DNA of 10,444 nucleotides from an uncultured Clostridia bacterium (lineage in GTDB: Bacteria; Bacillota; Clostridia; Oscillospirales; CAG-272). A model generated the notes under the pieces. That model saw only the letters and a program-made list of their open reading frames with translations, was not told the DNA's origin and did no database searches. Within the stretch, counting starts at the first letter, position 1. Every line of letters starts with the position of its first letter. Shown piece after piece: positions 1 to 6,258 of the stretch. A program made the translations under genes and the position numbers. The DNA lies in contig CAJGDZ010000055.1 in the NCBI GenBank assembly GCA_904502055.1, positions 1-10,444 on the forward strand, written 5' to 3'.

Positions 1-168
1 CATCACGCCGATGCAAAGGAAATTACTGATGTTGGTGAAGTGAACGTAGAAATCCCAACGGATCGTGTTGATATTATCAAAGATTCCGAGACTTGCGATA
101 ATGCCCACCAAACCGAGCGTGCAATAGAACGTCTGGAAAATAAGTTGTGCTGTTCTGTTTTTAATCAT
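1..168 (-). CDS. Partial integral membrane protein, Pr6Pr-like (5' part only)
   Basis: Only the first 56 codons are inside the window; the frame stays open to the left edge. The start is the ATG at 166-168, preceded by AGGAGAGCTAAT, a good ribosome-binding site. The protein begins with a short basic stretch (MIKNR), then a hydrophobic helix at about residues 9-29, a short loop, and the motif FTNISNFLC at 44-52 entering a second helix. The combination of an RWDFY.HFTNISN segment and helices is what I recall from the Pr6Pr / FAR-17a-AIG1-like bacterial membrane proteins, whose function is not established. It is the last visible gene of a minus-strand cluster, 33 bases downstream of the lipoprotein gene. 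The family call rests on a short segment and is moderate. Confidence 0.6.
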   Translation of the reverse strand, partial: MIKNRTAQLIFQTFYCTLGLVGIIASLGIFDNINTIRWDFYVHFTNISNFLCIGVM

Positions 169-201
169 ATTAGCTCTCCTTTTGTGTATGTTGTTTGGAT
201 C

Positions 202-687
202 TTATTTGAACGTATTTTCAATGGGCTCGTCGTATTCGTAGCTGATGAGCTTCACTCCGTATCCGGCGATCGTCTCCTCATCGTCGATCTGCTCATCGGA
301 ATAGAAGAGCTCAGCGCGTATGATGGGAGTATGATCGGAACACTTGGGGTCTCCCATAAAATATTCCGGATGTATAAGGAGGCTGATAAAGATCTCTCCA
401 CCGTCATCGGTATTGCATATCGGAATGATGCCGCCTTCTTTTATGTCACCCTCGAAGCTTTCCTTCCAATTTACGCAAGGATCTCCGTTGATGTTATACC
501 AAATTACGCCGTCATATTCGCATACGTATACGCCCGACGCGGTTTTTATCTCTCCGTTATGCTCATAGGTGACCGAAATATTAAATTTGCCCTCCTTGAT
601 CTCGGGGCGCGGTACATTGAACCCACAGCTTGTAAGAGTGCCGACAAGTAACAATGTTAAACATAAAATGCTAAATATTCTTTTCAT
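202..687 (-). CDS. Small lipoprotein of unknown function
   Basis: This is a complete 161-aa gene. Residues 1-21 form a lipoprotein signal peptide: basic MKR, a leucine-rich core, and the lipobox LTSC with the modified cysteine at residue 21. The mature part is acidic and probably beta-rich, with alternating hydrophobic residues such as KFNISVTYEHNG and GVYVCEYDGVIWYN, and two further cysteine-containing segments (DPCVNW, PICNTDDGG). This fits a protein anchored to the outer face of the membrane. The ribosome-binding site upstream (GTGAGAAAACAGAT) is weak, so translation may depend on the upstream gene 44 bases away. I recognise no family. Composition is AT-richer than the genes to the right, like its two neighbours. 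Confidence 0.75.
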   Translation of the reverse strand: MKRIFSILCLTLLLVGTLTSCGFNVPRPEIKEGKFNISVTYEHNGEIKTASGVYVCEYDGVIWYNINGDPCVNWKESFEGDIKEGGIIPICNTDDGGEIFISLLIHPEYFMGDPKCSDHTPIIRAELFYSDEQIDDEETIAGYGVKLISYEYDEPIENTFK

Positions 688-731
688 ATCTGTTTTCTCA
701 CTTGAATCAGAAAAATCTTTTCTTTATTAAC

Positions 732-1028
732 TCAAAATCCTTCTAAAGCAAATGCAACAACAAAAGCAATGCCTACAATAACATACGTAGCCATAAAAAC
801 GGCGATAGGCGTGAGCATGAATAAAGCGATTCTGATCTTGATCTTTTTTTTAGCTGATATGTCTGTTGCCTTGACAAACATAATGATTTGCCATGTCAGC
901 AGAGCTATCAAAGAAACGACCGAAATCGCGATGGGAATATACAAGGAGCTGTCCCATAACGAGATCATAAACAGCGTTCCGACGAACAATTCTGCCGCAA
1001 GTAGTATAAAATACATTATTTTTTTCAT
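732..1028 (-). CDS. Small three-helix membrane protein of unknown function
   Basis: This 98-aa protein is almost entirely hydrophobic. Likely membrane helices lie at about residues 4-24, 29-53 and 66-95. A basic patch, KATDISAKKKIKIR (about 53-66), sits between the second and third helices and probably faces the cytoplasm. The start ATG at 1026-1028 follows AAAGGAAACGAAAAAA, an acceptable purine-rich ribosome-binding site. It is the first clear gene of the three-gene minus-strand cluster. The stop codon of an open frame lying upstream overlaps its start as ATGA (see the entry at 1025-1204), which would fit translational coupling to a now truncated gene. No family recognised. Confidence 0.65.
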   Translation of the reverse strand: MKKIMYFILLAAELFVGTLFMISLWDSSLYIPIAISVVSLIALLTWQIIMFVKATDISAKKKIKIRIALFMLTPIAVFMATYVIVGIAFVVAFALEGF

Positions 1029-1204
1029 TTTTTTCGTTTCCTTTTCAGATTTTTTTGTAGTTCTCTTCTTTGAGATTTGTTGCTTTCCTTTTTCTGATTT
1101 TGTATATGGATTATTTTATCATACGGAGGTGTACAGATGTTATACAATTCGGCGACTTCTTTAAGATCATTTTCTTTGCTGTAAGATAAATAAATTCGCT
1201 TTTG
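1025..1204 (-). other. Open frame without start codon, possible gene remnant
   Basis: On the minus strand an open frame runs from just after a TAG (1205-1207) to a TGA that overlaps the ATG of the 98-aa gene. It has about 59 codons, no ATG, and a protein-like first half (RIYLSYSKENDLKEVAELYN) followed by a very basic tail ending in KRKRKK. It may be the 3' end of a decayed gene once coupled to its neighbour, or chance in an A-rich stretch. No start or ribosome-binding site supports expression now. Confidence 0.25.
1118..1147 (-). promoter_or_regulatory. Possible promoter of the 98-aa/lipoprotein/Pr6Pr cluster
   Basis: On the minus strand TTGTAT (1142-1147) and TATGAT (1118-1123) are 18 bases apart, about 90 bases upstream of the 98-aa gene. 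Both hexamers are imperfect, so this is only a candidate. Confidence 0.3.
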
Positions 1205-1207
1205 CTA

Positions 1208-1237
1208 TTGACATAAGGCTTTAAAATATGGTATAAT
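1208..1237 (+). promoter_or_regulatory. Promoter of tRNA-Gln
   Basis: A perfect TTGACA (1208-1213) and a perfect TATAAT (1232-1237) are separated by 18 bases. Transcription would begin near 1244, a few bases before the mature tRNA. Confidence 0.85.
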
Positions 1238-1250
1238 ATCATTTGTCTAT

Positions 1251-1325
1251 TGGGATGTCGCCAAGCGGTAAGGCACGGGACTTTGACTCCCGCATTCGTC
1301 GGTTCAAATCCGGCCATCCCAGCCA
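1251..1325 (+). tRNA. tRNA-Gln (anticodon TTG)
   Basis: A full cloverleaf can be drawn. The acceptor stem TGGGATG (1251-1257) pairs with CATCCCA (1315-1321), followed by discriminator G and encoded CCA (1323-1325). The anticodon stem CGGGA/TCCCG encloses the loop CTTTGAC, giving anticodon TTG, which reads CAA glutamine codons. The T arm contains GGTTCAAATCC. It has its own promoter just upstream and a terminator just downstream, so it is a single-gene transcription unit lying between two oppositely oriented genes. Confidence 0.95.
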
Positions 1326-1326
1326 G

Positions 1327-1358
1327 AAAAAAGCACTTGCCAAAGCAAGTGCTTTTTT
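1327..1358 (+). terminator. Intrinsic terminator of tRNA-Gln
   Basis: Stem GCACTTGC (1333-1340) with loop CAAA and GCAAGTGC (1345-1352), followed by six T. A preceding run of A makes the element symmetric, so it could also stop minus-strand transcripts coming from the glycosyltransferase gene. Confidence 0.9.
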
Positions 1359-1360
1359 CA

Positions 1361-1530
1361 ATGAAGCGCGCTAACGCGCATGAAAAATGAAGCAGGGCTT
1401 CGCCCTATGAAGCGTGCCTTCGGCACACGGAAAGGCTACCGCGCGCTTCGCTTCACGGCAACAAAGTTGCCGCTTCATACGAGCCGTAGGTTTGTGCTTC
1501 ATATTCGCGCAGCGAATGCTTCATTTTTCA
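1361..1530. repeat. Array of short hairpins joined by ATGAAGC/GCTTCAT spacers
   Basis: A modular array of short stem-loops with different stems. Stems are GCGCG/CGCGC (1366-1379), AGGGC/GCCCT (1394-1406), GTGCC/GGCAC (1414-1426), GGCAAC/GTTGCC (1457-1471), a wobble-paired ACGAGCC/GGTTTGT (1479-1495) and ATTCGC/GCGAAT (1503-1517). Most have three-base loops. The left half uses the spacer ATGAAGC and the right half its reverse complement GCTTCAT. The outer 13-mer TGAAAAATGAAGC (1381-1393) is mirrored exactly at 1518-1530. The middle (1427-1456) is less regular. The array separates the tRNA-Gln terminator from the 3' end of the glycosyltransferase gene. Confidence 0.85.
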
Positions 1531-2708
1531 ACTCTGAAGTTTTTCGAAATTTTGTAGATGCATTTCGGGCGGGGAGAGATCCTCGTTGCCGCCGCGTGCG
1601 GGTTGGCTTTGTTCCGGCTTTCCGACAGGGCAAGGTAGAGCGCCTCGATCTTTTGGGTCATATGGGTGGCGGAGTAGTGAGTCTCGTAGCGGCGAGTGGC
1701 GGCGGCGGAGAGGGTGGCATAGAGTGCTCGGTCGCTTCTCAGGCGCAAAATGGCGGCCGCGAGCGCGTGCGCGTCGCGCGGCGGCACAACAAGGCCGCAC
1801 CCCCTTGCCATGTCGGCGTTTCCGCCCACGCCTGTAACGACGATGGGCTTCCCGAGGCTCATACTCTCGGAGAGCGCGAGCGGCGAGGTCTCGGAGAGGT
1901 CGGAGCAATTCAGGCTCAGGTCAAAGAGGTTGAGAACGTCACCCACGTCCTCGCGAAAGCCGAGGAATTTGACGTTTGGCAGGTCGCTTGCGGCGGCGCG
2001 AAGGCGCTCAAGGAGCGTGCCGCCGCCCACGGCGAGAAAAAAGAGGCTTTTTTCCTGCCTCAGCAGGCGCGCCGCCGCAAGAAAGGCTTCGTGTCCCTTG
2101 CCGCGCTCAACGCGCGCACACAGGCCCACCACAAACGCGCCCTCGGGGATGCCAAGCGCGGCACGGAGGGCGGCTTTTTGTTTTGAGTCAAGCACCCGTG
2201 GGCGCTCGGCACCCCCGGGAATGACCGCAAGGCGGTCACACGCGCTGCCGCGCTGTGTGAGGTTTTTGCGCACCGCCTCGGCGGTGGCGATATAAAACAC
2301 GCCGCTGACAGCTTCAAACGCGCGAAAGCAAAGGCGCGCGAGGAGGCTTTTTTGCCGTGCGGTCGGCGCAAAGCAGCAATGCTTGGTGTCGATCCTGACG
2401 GCTCGGAGGGGTAGTGCGGCCAGCCGCGCCGAGAGCGAGGCGTTTGTGTGGATGATGTCGGGCTTTTCCTGCCAAAAAAGGCGAAAAAGCGGCCAAAGGG
2501 CGGTGGGGGAGAGCGTTTTGTCGCCGCCGCGCGAAAGCGCAAAGCACCGCACACCAAGCGCACGCACGCGCGGCGCGAGCAGACTCCCCTTGGGCAAGAC
2601 CACAAGCGGCTCAAAGCGTGTGCGGTCGGTGTGGCGAAGCAGACCCAGGAGCAAAACCCCTGCGCCGCCGATGTTTTTGTCGCTGATCACGTGAATGACC
2701 TTATACAT
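1521..2708 (-). CDS. GT4-type glycosyltransferase
   Basis: A 395-aa retaining glycosyltransferase of the GT4 family with two Rossmann-like domains (GT-B fold), expected to transfer a sugar from a nucleotide-sugar to a cell-surface glycan or lipid at the cytoplasmic face. The N-terminal acceptor domain starts with MYKVIHVISDKNIGGAG, carrying the glycine-rich loop. The donor domain starts near residue 190 with FVVGLCARVERGKGH, where R199 and K204 are the expected phosphate-binding residues. The EX7E motif is E273-x7-E281 within ETSPLALSESMSLGKPIVVTGVGGN. I chose the ATG at 2706-2708 because TTGGGGGGATTTT precedes it; an in-frame ATG 19 codons upstream has no such site. The ribosome-binding site lies inside a hairpin (see 2714-2756). 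The TGA stop lies in the adjacent hairpin array. It stands alone rather than in a polysaccharide cluster, and no clear promoter is visible. Donor and acceptor cannot be told. Confidence 0.9.
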   Translation of the reverse strand: MYKVIHVISDKNIGGAGVLLLGLLRHTDRTRFEPLVVLPKGSLLAPRVRALGVRCFALSRGGDKTLSPTALWPLFRLFWQEKPDIIHTNASLSARLAALPLRAVRIDTKHCCFAPTARQKSLLARLCFRAFEAVSGVFYIATAEAVRKNLTQRGSACDRLAVIPGGAERPRVLDSKQKAALRAALGIPEGAFVVGLCARVERGKGHEAFLAAARLLRQEKSLFFLAVGGGTLLERLRAAASDLPNVKFLGFREDVGDVLNLFDLSLNCSDLSETSPLALSESMSLGKPIVVTGVGGNADMARGCGLVVPPRDAHALAAAILRLRSDRALYATLSAAATRRYETHYSATHMTQKIEALYLALSESRNKANPHAAATRISPRPKCIYKISKNFRVEK

Positions 2709-2713
2709 AAAAT

Positions 2714-2756
2714 CCCCCCAAGTGCCGTTTTTGCTAGTTTGCGCGGCTTTGGGGGG
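2714..2756 (-). promoter_or_regulatory. Hairpin enclosing the ribosome-binding site of the glycosyltransferase
   Basis: In the minus-strand transcript CCCCCCAA (2749-2756) pairs with TTGGGGGG (2714-2721), and inside it GCCG (2744-2747) pairs with CGGC (2724-2727) across a 16-base loop. TTGGGGGG is the Shine-Dalgarno sequence, five bases before the ATG. The structure would bury it and could hold translation low until opened. No known riboswitch class is recognised. Confidence 0.55.
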
Positions 2757-2773
2757 AATATGCAAGATGGGAG

Positions 2774-2871
2774 CGGCCTGCGGCCGGTGATATGCACCTT
2801 CGGTGATGCCATACGCCTACGGCGACACCATACACGCTGACGCGTGATTCCATACCAAGCCTGCGGCTTGG
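2774..2871. repeat. Second array of short hairpins with 8-base CCATA-type spacers
   Basis: Five stem-loops with different stems follow each other: CGGCC/GGCCG (2774-2786), CACC/GGTG (2795-2805), CGCC/GGCG (2814-2824), CACGC/GCGTG (2833-2846) and CCAAGCC/GGCTTGG (2855-2871). Loops are three bases (TGC, TTC, TAC, TGC) or four (TGAC). Every spacer is exactly eight bases: GTGATATG, ATGCCATA, ACACCATA and ATTCCATA. The array lies between the tRNA-Arg terminator and the 5' end of the glycosyltransferase gene. Confidence 0.85.
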
Positions 2872-2873
2872 AT

Positions 2874-2913
2874 AAAAAACGGCAAATTCCTGTCGGAATT
2901 TGCCGTTTTTTTT
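2874..2913 (-). terminator. Intrinsic terminator of tRNA-Arg (symmetric)
   Basis: A ten-pair stem GGCAAATTCC/GGAATTTGCC (2881-2890 with 2895-2904) and a four-base loop. On the minus strand it is followed by G and a T run (2879-2874), directly after the tRNA CCA end. The T run on the other strand (2906-2913) would let it work in both directions. Confidence 0.85.
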
Positions 2914-2989
2914 GGCCTGCCCGAGCGGATTCGAACCGCTGGCCTTCAGAGTCGGAGTCTGACGCGCTATCCAGCTGTGCCACGGGCAG
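2913..2989 (-). tRNA. tRNA-Arg (anticodon CCG)
   Basis: On the minus strand the acceptor stem CTGCCCG (2989-2983) pairs with CGGGCAG (2923-2917), followed by discriminator G and encoded CCA (2915-2913). The anticodon stem TCAGA/TCTGA encloses the loop CTCCGAC, giving anticodon CCG for the CGG arginine codon. The T arm is AGCGG-TTCGAAT-CCGCT. It has its own promoter and terminator. Confidence 0.95.
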
Positions 2990-2999
2990 ATATCATCCT

Positions 3000-3028
3000 A
3001 TTATAGCACAAAGTTTTGGGAATGTAAA
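3000..3028 (-). promoter_or_regulatory. Promoter of tRNA-Arg
   Basis: On the minus strand TTTACA (3023-3028) and a perfect TATAAT (3000-3005) are 17 bases apart, about ten bases before the tRNA. As no other promoter is seen, read-through from here might also supply the glycosyltransferase gene. Confidence 0.75.
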
Positions 3029-3057
3029 GCGTCTTTTGTCAAATTTTCGTTTTCTGT

Positions 3058-3750
3058 TCAAGAAATCTCCGCGGTGTGCGGTCGGTGGTCGGATACCACG
3101 GTGGGCGGAATGTCGGCGGCGGTGAGCGCAAGGTCGCGCGAAACGAAGAGATAGTCGATCTTGCGTGTGGGCGCGTCGGACGGGTAGCTGAGGCGCTCGC
3201 CCGAGAAGCGCGTGGCGGCATCGGTCATACGCGCGCGGATGGGCGCAAGGAGGGGACTTTCGGGGGTGAGGTTGAAGTCGCCCATCAGGATGCATTTTTG
3301 GTCGGCAAGGTGCGGCAAAAGCGTGCGCACGGCGCTCTCCTGCTCGTCGGGATTGAGCCCGAAATGCGTGACCAGCACCGTAAAGCCGCCTGCAAGCGCG
3401 GCCTTCAGAATGCACCGCGTTTCGTAGTAGCCGCTATAGGCGCGCGGCGAGGGGTCGGGGATGGGGATGACCTCGGCGGCAAGGATGGGAATGCGCGACA
3501 AAAGCGCGTTGCCGTAGGGGCCGCCCTTTGTATCAATGGCCTTGGCAAAGAAAAAGTACGGCATACCGGTAAGGCGCGAGAGCGTCTCGGTCTGCGCGGT
3601 GTATTCGGGGTGCGTGCCCTCGCCGCGCACCTCGTTAAGCCCCACCACGTCGGCACCCAGCGCGACGATGGCCTTGGCCAGTGCTTCAAAATTTATCTTT
3701 TTTTCCACGTAGTGATAGGCGTGCTGTATGTTGTAGGATGCAAGCTTCAT
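3058..3750 (-). CDS. Endonuclease/exonuclease/phosphatase-fold metal-dependent hydrolase
   Basis: A 230-aa soluble protein of the EEP superfamily (DNase I, exonuclease III, sphingomyelinase and inositol phosphatase fold), which cleaves phosphoester bonds with a divalent metal. The conserved residues appear in the usual order: N7 in SYNIQH, E40 in LNEVRG, NALLSR at 81-86, T111-R112 in the YYETRC strand, H129 in VTHFGL, D158 and N160 in GDFNLTP, D199 in IDYLFVS, and D221-H222 in SDHRP. No signal peptide, so it is probably cytoplasmic. The start at 3748-3750 follows AAAAAGGAGCCTTTT; the longer frame would run through the promoter. Length is close to that of other single-domain members. The substrate (nucleic acid, phospholipid or sugar phosphate) cannot be told. 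It is transcribed alone from its own promoter. Confidence 0.92.
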   Translation of the reverse strand: MKLASYNIQHAYHYVEKKINFEALAKAIVALGADVVGLNEVRGEGTHPEYTAQTETLSRLTGMPYFFFAKAIDTKGGPYGNALLSRIPILAAEVIPIPDPSPRAYSGYYETRCILKAALAGGFTVLVTHFGLNPDEQESAVRTLLPHLADQKCILMGDFNLTPESPLLAPIRARMTDAATRFSGERLSYPSDAPTRKIDYLFVSRDLALTAADIPPTVVSDHRPHTAEIS

Positions 3751-3780
3751 AAAAGGCTCCTTTTTTGCGTTTGTGACTTC

Positions 3781-3809
3781 AGTATACGCCGCTTGCGGCA
3801 AAAAGTCAA
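3781..3809 (-). promoter_or_regulatory. Promoter of the EEP hydrolase gene
   Basis: On the minus strand TTGACT (3804-3809) and TATACT (3781-3786) are separated by 17 bases. The spacer holds the perfect palindrome GCCGCTTGCGGC (3788-3799), which could be an operator or chance. Confidence 0.75.
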
Positions 3810-3880
3810 TCCCCACGGGGCAAAAAGGGGGACTCTTACGGGAAAATATGTTGGCCGAGCTTGAAGCGGCCGAATAAAAA

Positions 3881-3917
3881 ATATGCTCCGCATTCCGAGG
3901 AATGCGGAGCTTTTTTT
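3881..3917 (-). terminator. Intrinsic terminator of the transporter-hexosaminidase operon
   Basis: A twelve-pair stem GCTCCGCATTCC/GGAATGCGGAGC (3885-3896 with 3899-3910) with a two-base loop, followed on the minus strand by ATATTTTTTATT. The stop codon of the hexosaminidase lies in the A run that precedes it. The T run on the plus side (3911-3917) makes it symmetric. Confidence 0.88.
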
Positions 3918-6246
3918 ATTTGAGACCTCTCACGCCGGTGAGGATCAGGCGGCAGAAGTCGCCCTCGTGGGGCTTGTAGGTGATGCGGGTGATGGGCGTT
4001 TCGGGGCGGGGATTTTCCCACACGTAGCCCGTGATGCACACATCCGCGCCGTCCGCGGTCTTGCCCTCACAGATCGGGTCGGCAAACCAGGTGCCGACAT
4101 AGCCGAAGTGGTTGTAATACTGGCCGTGCTTGGGCGTGCCGTAGCCGCTCTTATAGCACATGACGTTCTGAGCGTAGCGCACCTGTACTTCCTCGGTCGT
4201 GCCGTCCGCGTATTCCACAAGGTAGGCACCCACCGGGACGTGATCCTTCCATACCTCGCGCTTGTTCGGATACACGGTGGCGTGCTCAAACACAAGGCGA
4301 TCAAAGGCGCCGCCCACCGCAGCGGTCGCGGTCTCGGCGTTTTTGGCATCGGGGCAGAGCGAAAGCAGCTCCGAGGGAACGCCCTCGGTGTTCCCCGTAA
4401 GCGAAAGGCGCGTTTCCGTGTAGCCGCCCGGGCGGAGCTTGCCGCGAAGCGCGTCACGCGTGCGCGGCTGGATGTGCCGAGCAAGCAGTCTTGTGTAGGA
4501 CTTGCGGTTGGTGCCGTCATAGCCTTCGATATTCCAAAGCATTTCCGAGAGGCACATCATCTCCCACAGCTTGCCGTTTCTGCCGTGGATCTCCTCGTCG
4601 GCGATGATCCACATCGAGACCTCGCCGCCCACCATGCCGGGCTTTGTCAGACGGGAATTCGGGCGTGTGTAGTGTGAGGAGTAAAGGTTGCCCACCGCTA
4701 CGGAGAACCCGTGCTTCAGGATATTGTTTTCAATGTCGCTGTCGGGGCGGAAGTACCAGATGAAGTCGAGCATCACAATGTCGCGCGGAATGCGGTCAAT
4801 GTCCGAATCGGCATTTCGGTGCGGATGGAGCATATCGCACCAGATCATCATTTTAAGCCCCTTTTTCGCCAGATAATCGTGCATGGCGATGATGTGATCG
4901 GCAAAGAGCGCGCCGCGTGCCTTGTCGCGGCAAAGCGGACAAAGCCCCAGCTGGTAGACCTCATCGTGTCCCATATGCACGTAGCCGTCGGGCTCGGTGA
5001 CCTCCACGATCTCGTCGATGATGTCATACATGATCTCGTAGCACTTCGGATTGGAGGGGCAATAGGAATGCGCGTAGAAATTCGAGGGGTTGGCTTCGCC
5101 GCGGATGACCTCGTTTGGCGCGTTCTCGTCGCGCTCGGCCAGCTCGGGGTGCGCGTAGGTGATGTACTGAACGTGCCCGAGGCTCTGCACCTCGGGAATC
5201 AGCGCAAAGCCCAGCTCCTTGATGATGGCGACCAGGCGGCGGACGTCGTCCTTTTCCAAGAGCGTGCGCCAGGATACCTTATCCGAGTGCGGCATATAGG
5301 GCTGCTCGCCCGCGTCGGCCTTGCGGATGGCGTCAAGCCAGCCCTCGCTTATTTCGGGATGGCGGTCAAAGCGCATACCGCCCGCAAATTCAAGAAAAAT
5401 GACGTTGTAGCGCATCGGAAGCAGAACGTAGCGCAAAAGACGGCGCACGTAGTCAATGCGGTCGTGCCGCGGAAGCCCGAAATGGAAGCCGCGCATACGG
5501 CAGGAGGGGCGGTCGTCCACGTCGGCAAGATAAAGCCCCGTTTCGCTCGTCAGCGAGAGAAGTGTGTCGGTGCCGTAGAGCAGGGCCAGGCGGCTGCTTG
5601 CCGTGACGGTGACGGTTTTTCCGTCGAACGTGACGGTGTAGCGCTCGTCCTCATAAGAGGAATCCTTTTTGAGAAGTACCGTTACGCCGTCTGCGCTCTG
5701 CCACGCGCCGAAGCGCTCGGTGAGACCTTCCGCGAGGAAGTTGGCGGCAAAGGCCTCGTCGGGATCGTCCGAGGCGGCAATTACTTCTTTTATCTTGGCG
5801 TAGCCCTTGTGCGTGCCGATGGATTTGGGGGTGGGGTAGACAAGCGGAACGCCGTCCTCACAGGCGCCGAGGATGTCCAGCTCCGCGAGCGTGACGTCCT
5901 GAAAGTCGGCGGTAAGGCGAAGCGTGAGTTTTTGCGCGGTCACGCCGACGGGAATGGAGATAAGTCCTCCAAAAAGAGCGGTGCCGTCCGCGCGGCGTGC
6001 GCCGACCACGCGCCCGTCCGCCAGCACCTCGGCGGCGGCCAGCGAGGCCTTGGCGGCCCTGAAATTGACCGCGCCGACGTAGCACTCGCGCTCGAGCGTG
6101 ATCGTCACGTCCACGCTCATGTCAAAGATCTCGTCGATGCGCCAGAGGTAGGCACCCTCCTCGTTTACCGAGGGGACAAAGGGCAGGGGGCTGTCTATGT
6201 GAGTAAAGGTAAGAGCTTTGTCGTAATTCAGGCTTCCGATGTACAT
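3916..6246 (-). CDS. Family GH20 beta-N-acetylhexosaminidase, cytoplasmic
   Basis: A 776-aa glycoside hydrolase expected to release terminal beta-linked GlcNAc or GalNAc by substrate-assisted catalysis. Residues 1-130 look like a beta-rich discoidin-like accessory domain. A GH20 N-terminal alpha/beta domain covers about 135-245 (PTPKSIG through LALLYGTDTLLSL). The catalytic barrel starts at RGFHFGLPR (252-260) and holds PEVQSLGH (351-358) and HMGHDEVY (424-431), with D428-E429 as the catalytic pair; the usual HxGGDE reads HMGHDE here. A Trp-containing strand, EVSMWII (542-548), follows, and the last 130 residues form another beta-rich segment. A CPLC pair at 436-439 after the active site may bind metal or form a structural element. 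There is no signal peptide, so the substrate must enter the cell. The start follows AAAAGGAGACCACT. It is 12 bases downstream of the transporter gene, and the two share an operon. Confidence 0.9.
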   Translation of the reverse strand: MYIGSLNYDKALTFTHIDSPLPFVPSVNEEGAYLWRIDEIFDMSVDVTITLERECYVGAVNFRAAKASLAAAEVLADGRVVGARRADGTALFGGLISIPVGVTAQKLTLRLTADFQDVTLAELDILGACEDGVPLVYPTPKSIGTHKGYAKIKEVIAASDDPDEAFAANFLAEGLTERFGAWQSADGVTVLLKKDSSYEDERYTVTFDGKTVTVTASSRLALLYGTDTLLSLTSETGLYLADVDDRPSCRMRGFHFGLPRHDRIDYVRRLLRYVLLPMRYNVIFLEFAGGMRFDRHPEISEGWLDAIRKADAGEQPYMPHSDKVSWRTLLEKDDVRRLVAIIKELGFALIPEVQSLGHVQYITYAHPELAERDENAPNEVIRGEANPSNFYAHSYCPSNPKCYEIMYDIIDEIVEVTEPDGYVHMGHDEVYQLGLCPLCRDKARGALFADHIIAMHDYLAKKGLKMMIWCDMLHPHRNADSDIDRIPRDIVMLDFIWYFRPDSDIENNILKHGFSVAVGNLYSSHYTRPNSRLTKPGMVGGEVSMWIIADEEIHGRNGKLWEMMCLSEMLWNIEGYDGTNRKSYTRLLARHIQPRTRDALRGKLRPGGYTETRLSLTGNTEGVPSELLSLCPDAKNAETATAAVGGAFDRLVFEHATVYPNKREVWKDHVPVGAYLVEYADGTTEEVQVRYAQNVMCYKSGYGTPKHGQYYNHFGYVGTWFADPICEGKTADGADVCITGYVWENPRPETPITRITYKPHEGDFCRLILTGVRGLK

Positions 6247-6258
6247 AGTGGTCTCCTT

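Noticed and set aside
40..651. 203-aa plus-strand frame
   Set aside because: It is antisense to the lipoprotein and the Pr6Pr-like gene, which have a signal peptide or proper start on the minus strand.
1111..1317. 68-aa minus-strand frame with AGFEPTNAGVKVPCLTAW
   Set aside because: It is the antisense translation of tRNA-Gln, a familiar spurious peptide; no ribosome-binding site supports it.
1361..1530. CRISPR array
   Set aside because: The constant unit is only seven bases, the variable parts are palindromes, orientation flips in the middle, and no cas gene is present.
1380..2186. 268-aa plus-strand frame
   Set aside because: It runs through the hairpin array and antisense to the glycosyltransferase; its sequence is low-complexity and shows no family motif.
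2844..3125. 93-aa plus-strand frame containing RADSNRWPSESESDALSSCATG
   Set aside because: It is a translation across the complement of tRNA-Arg and its terminator, a well-known false gene.
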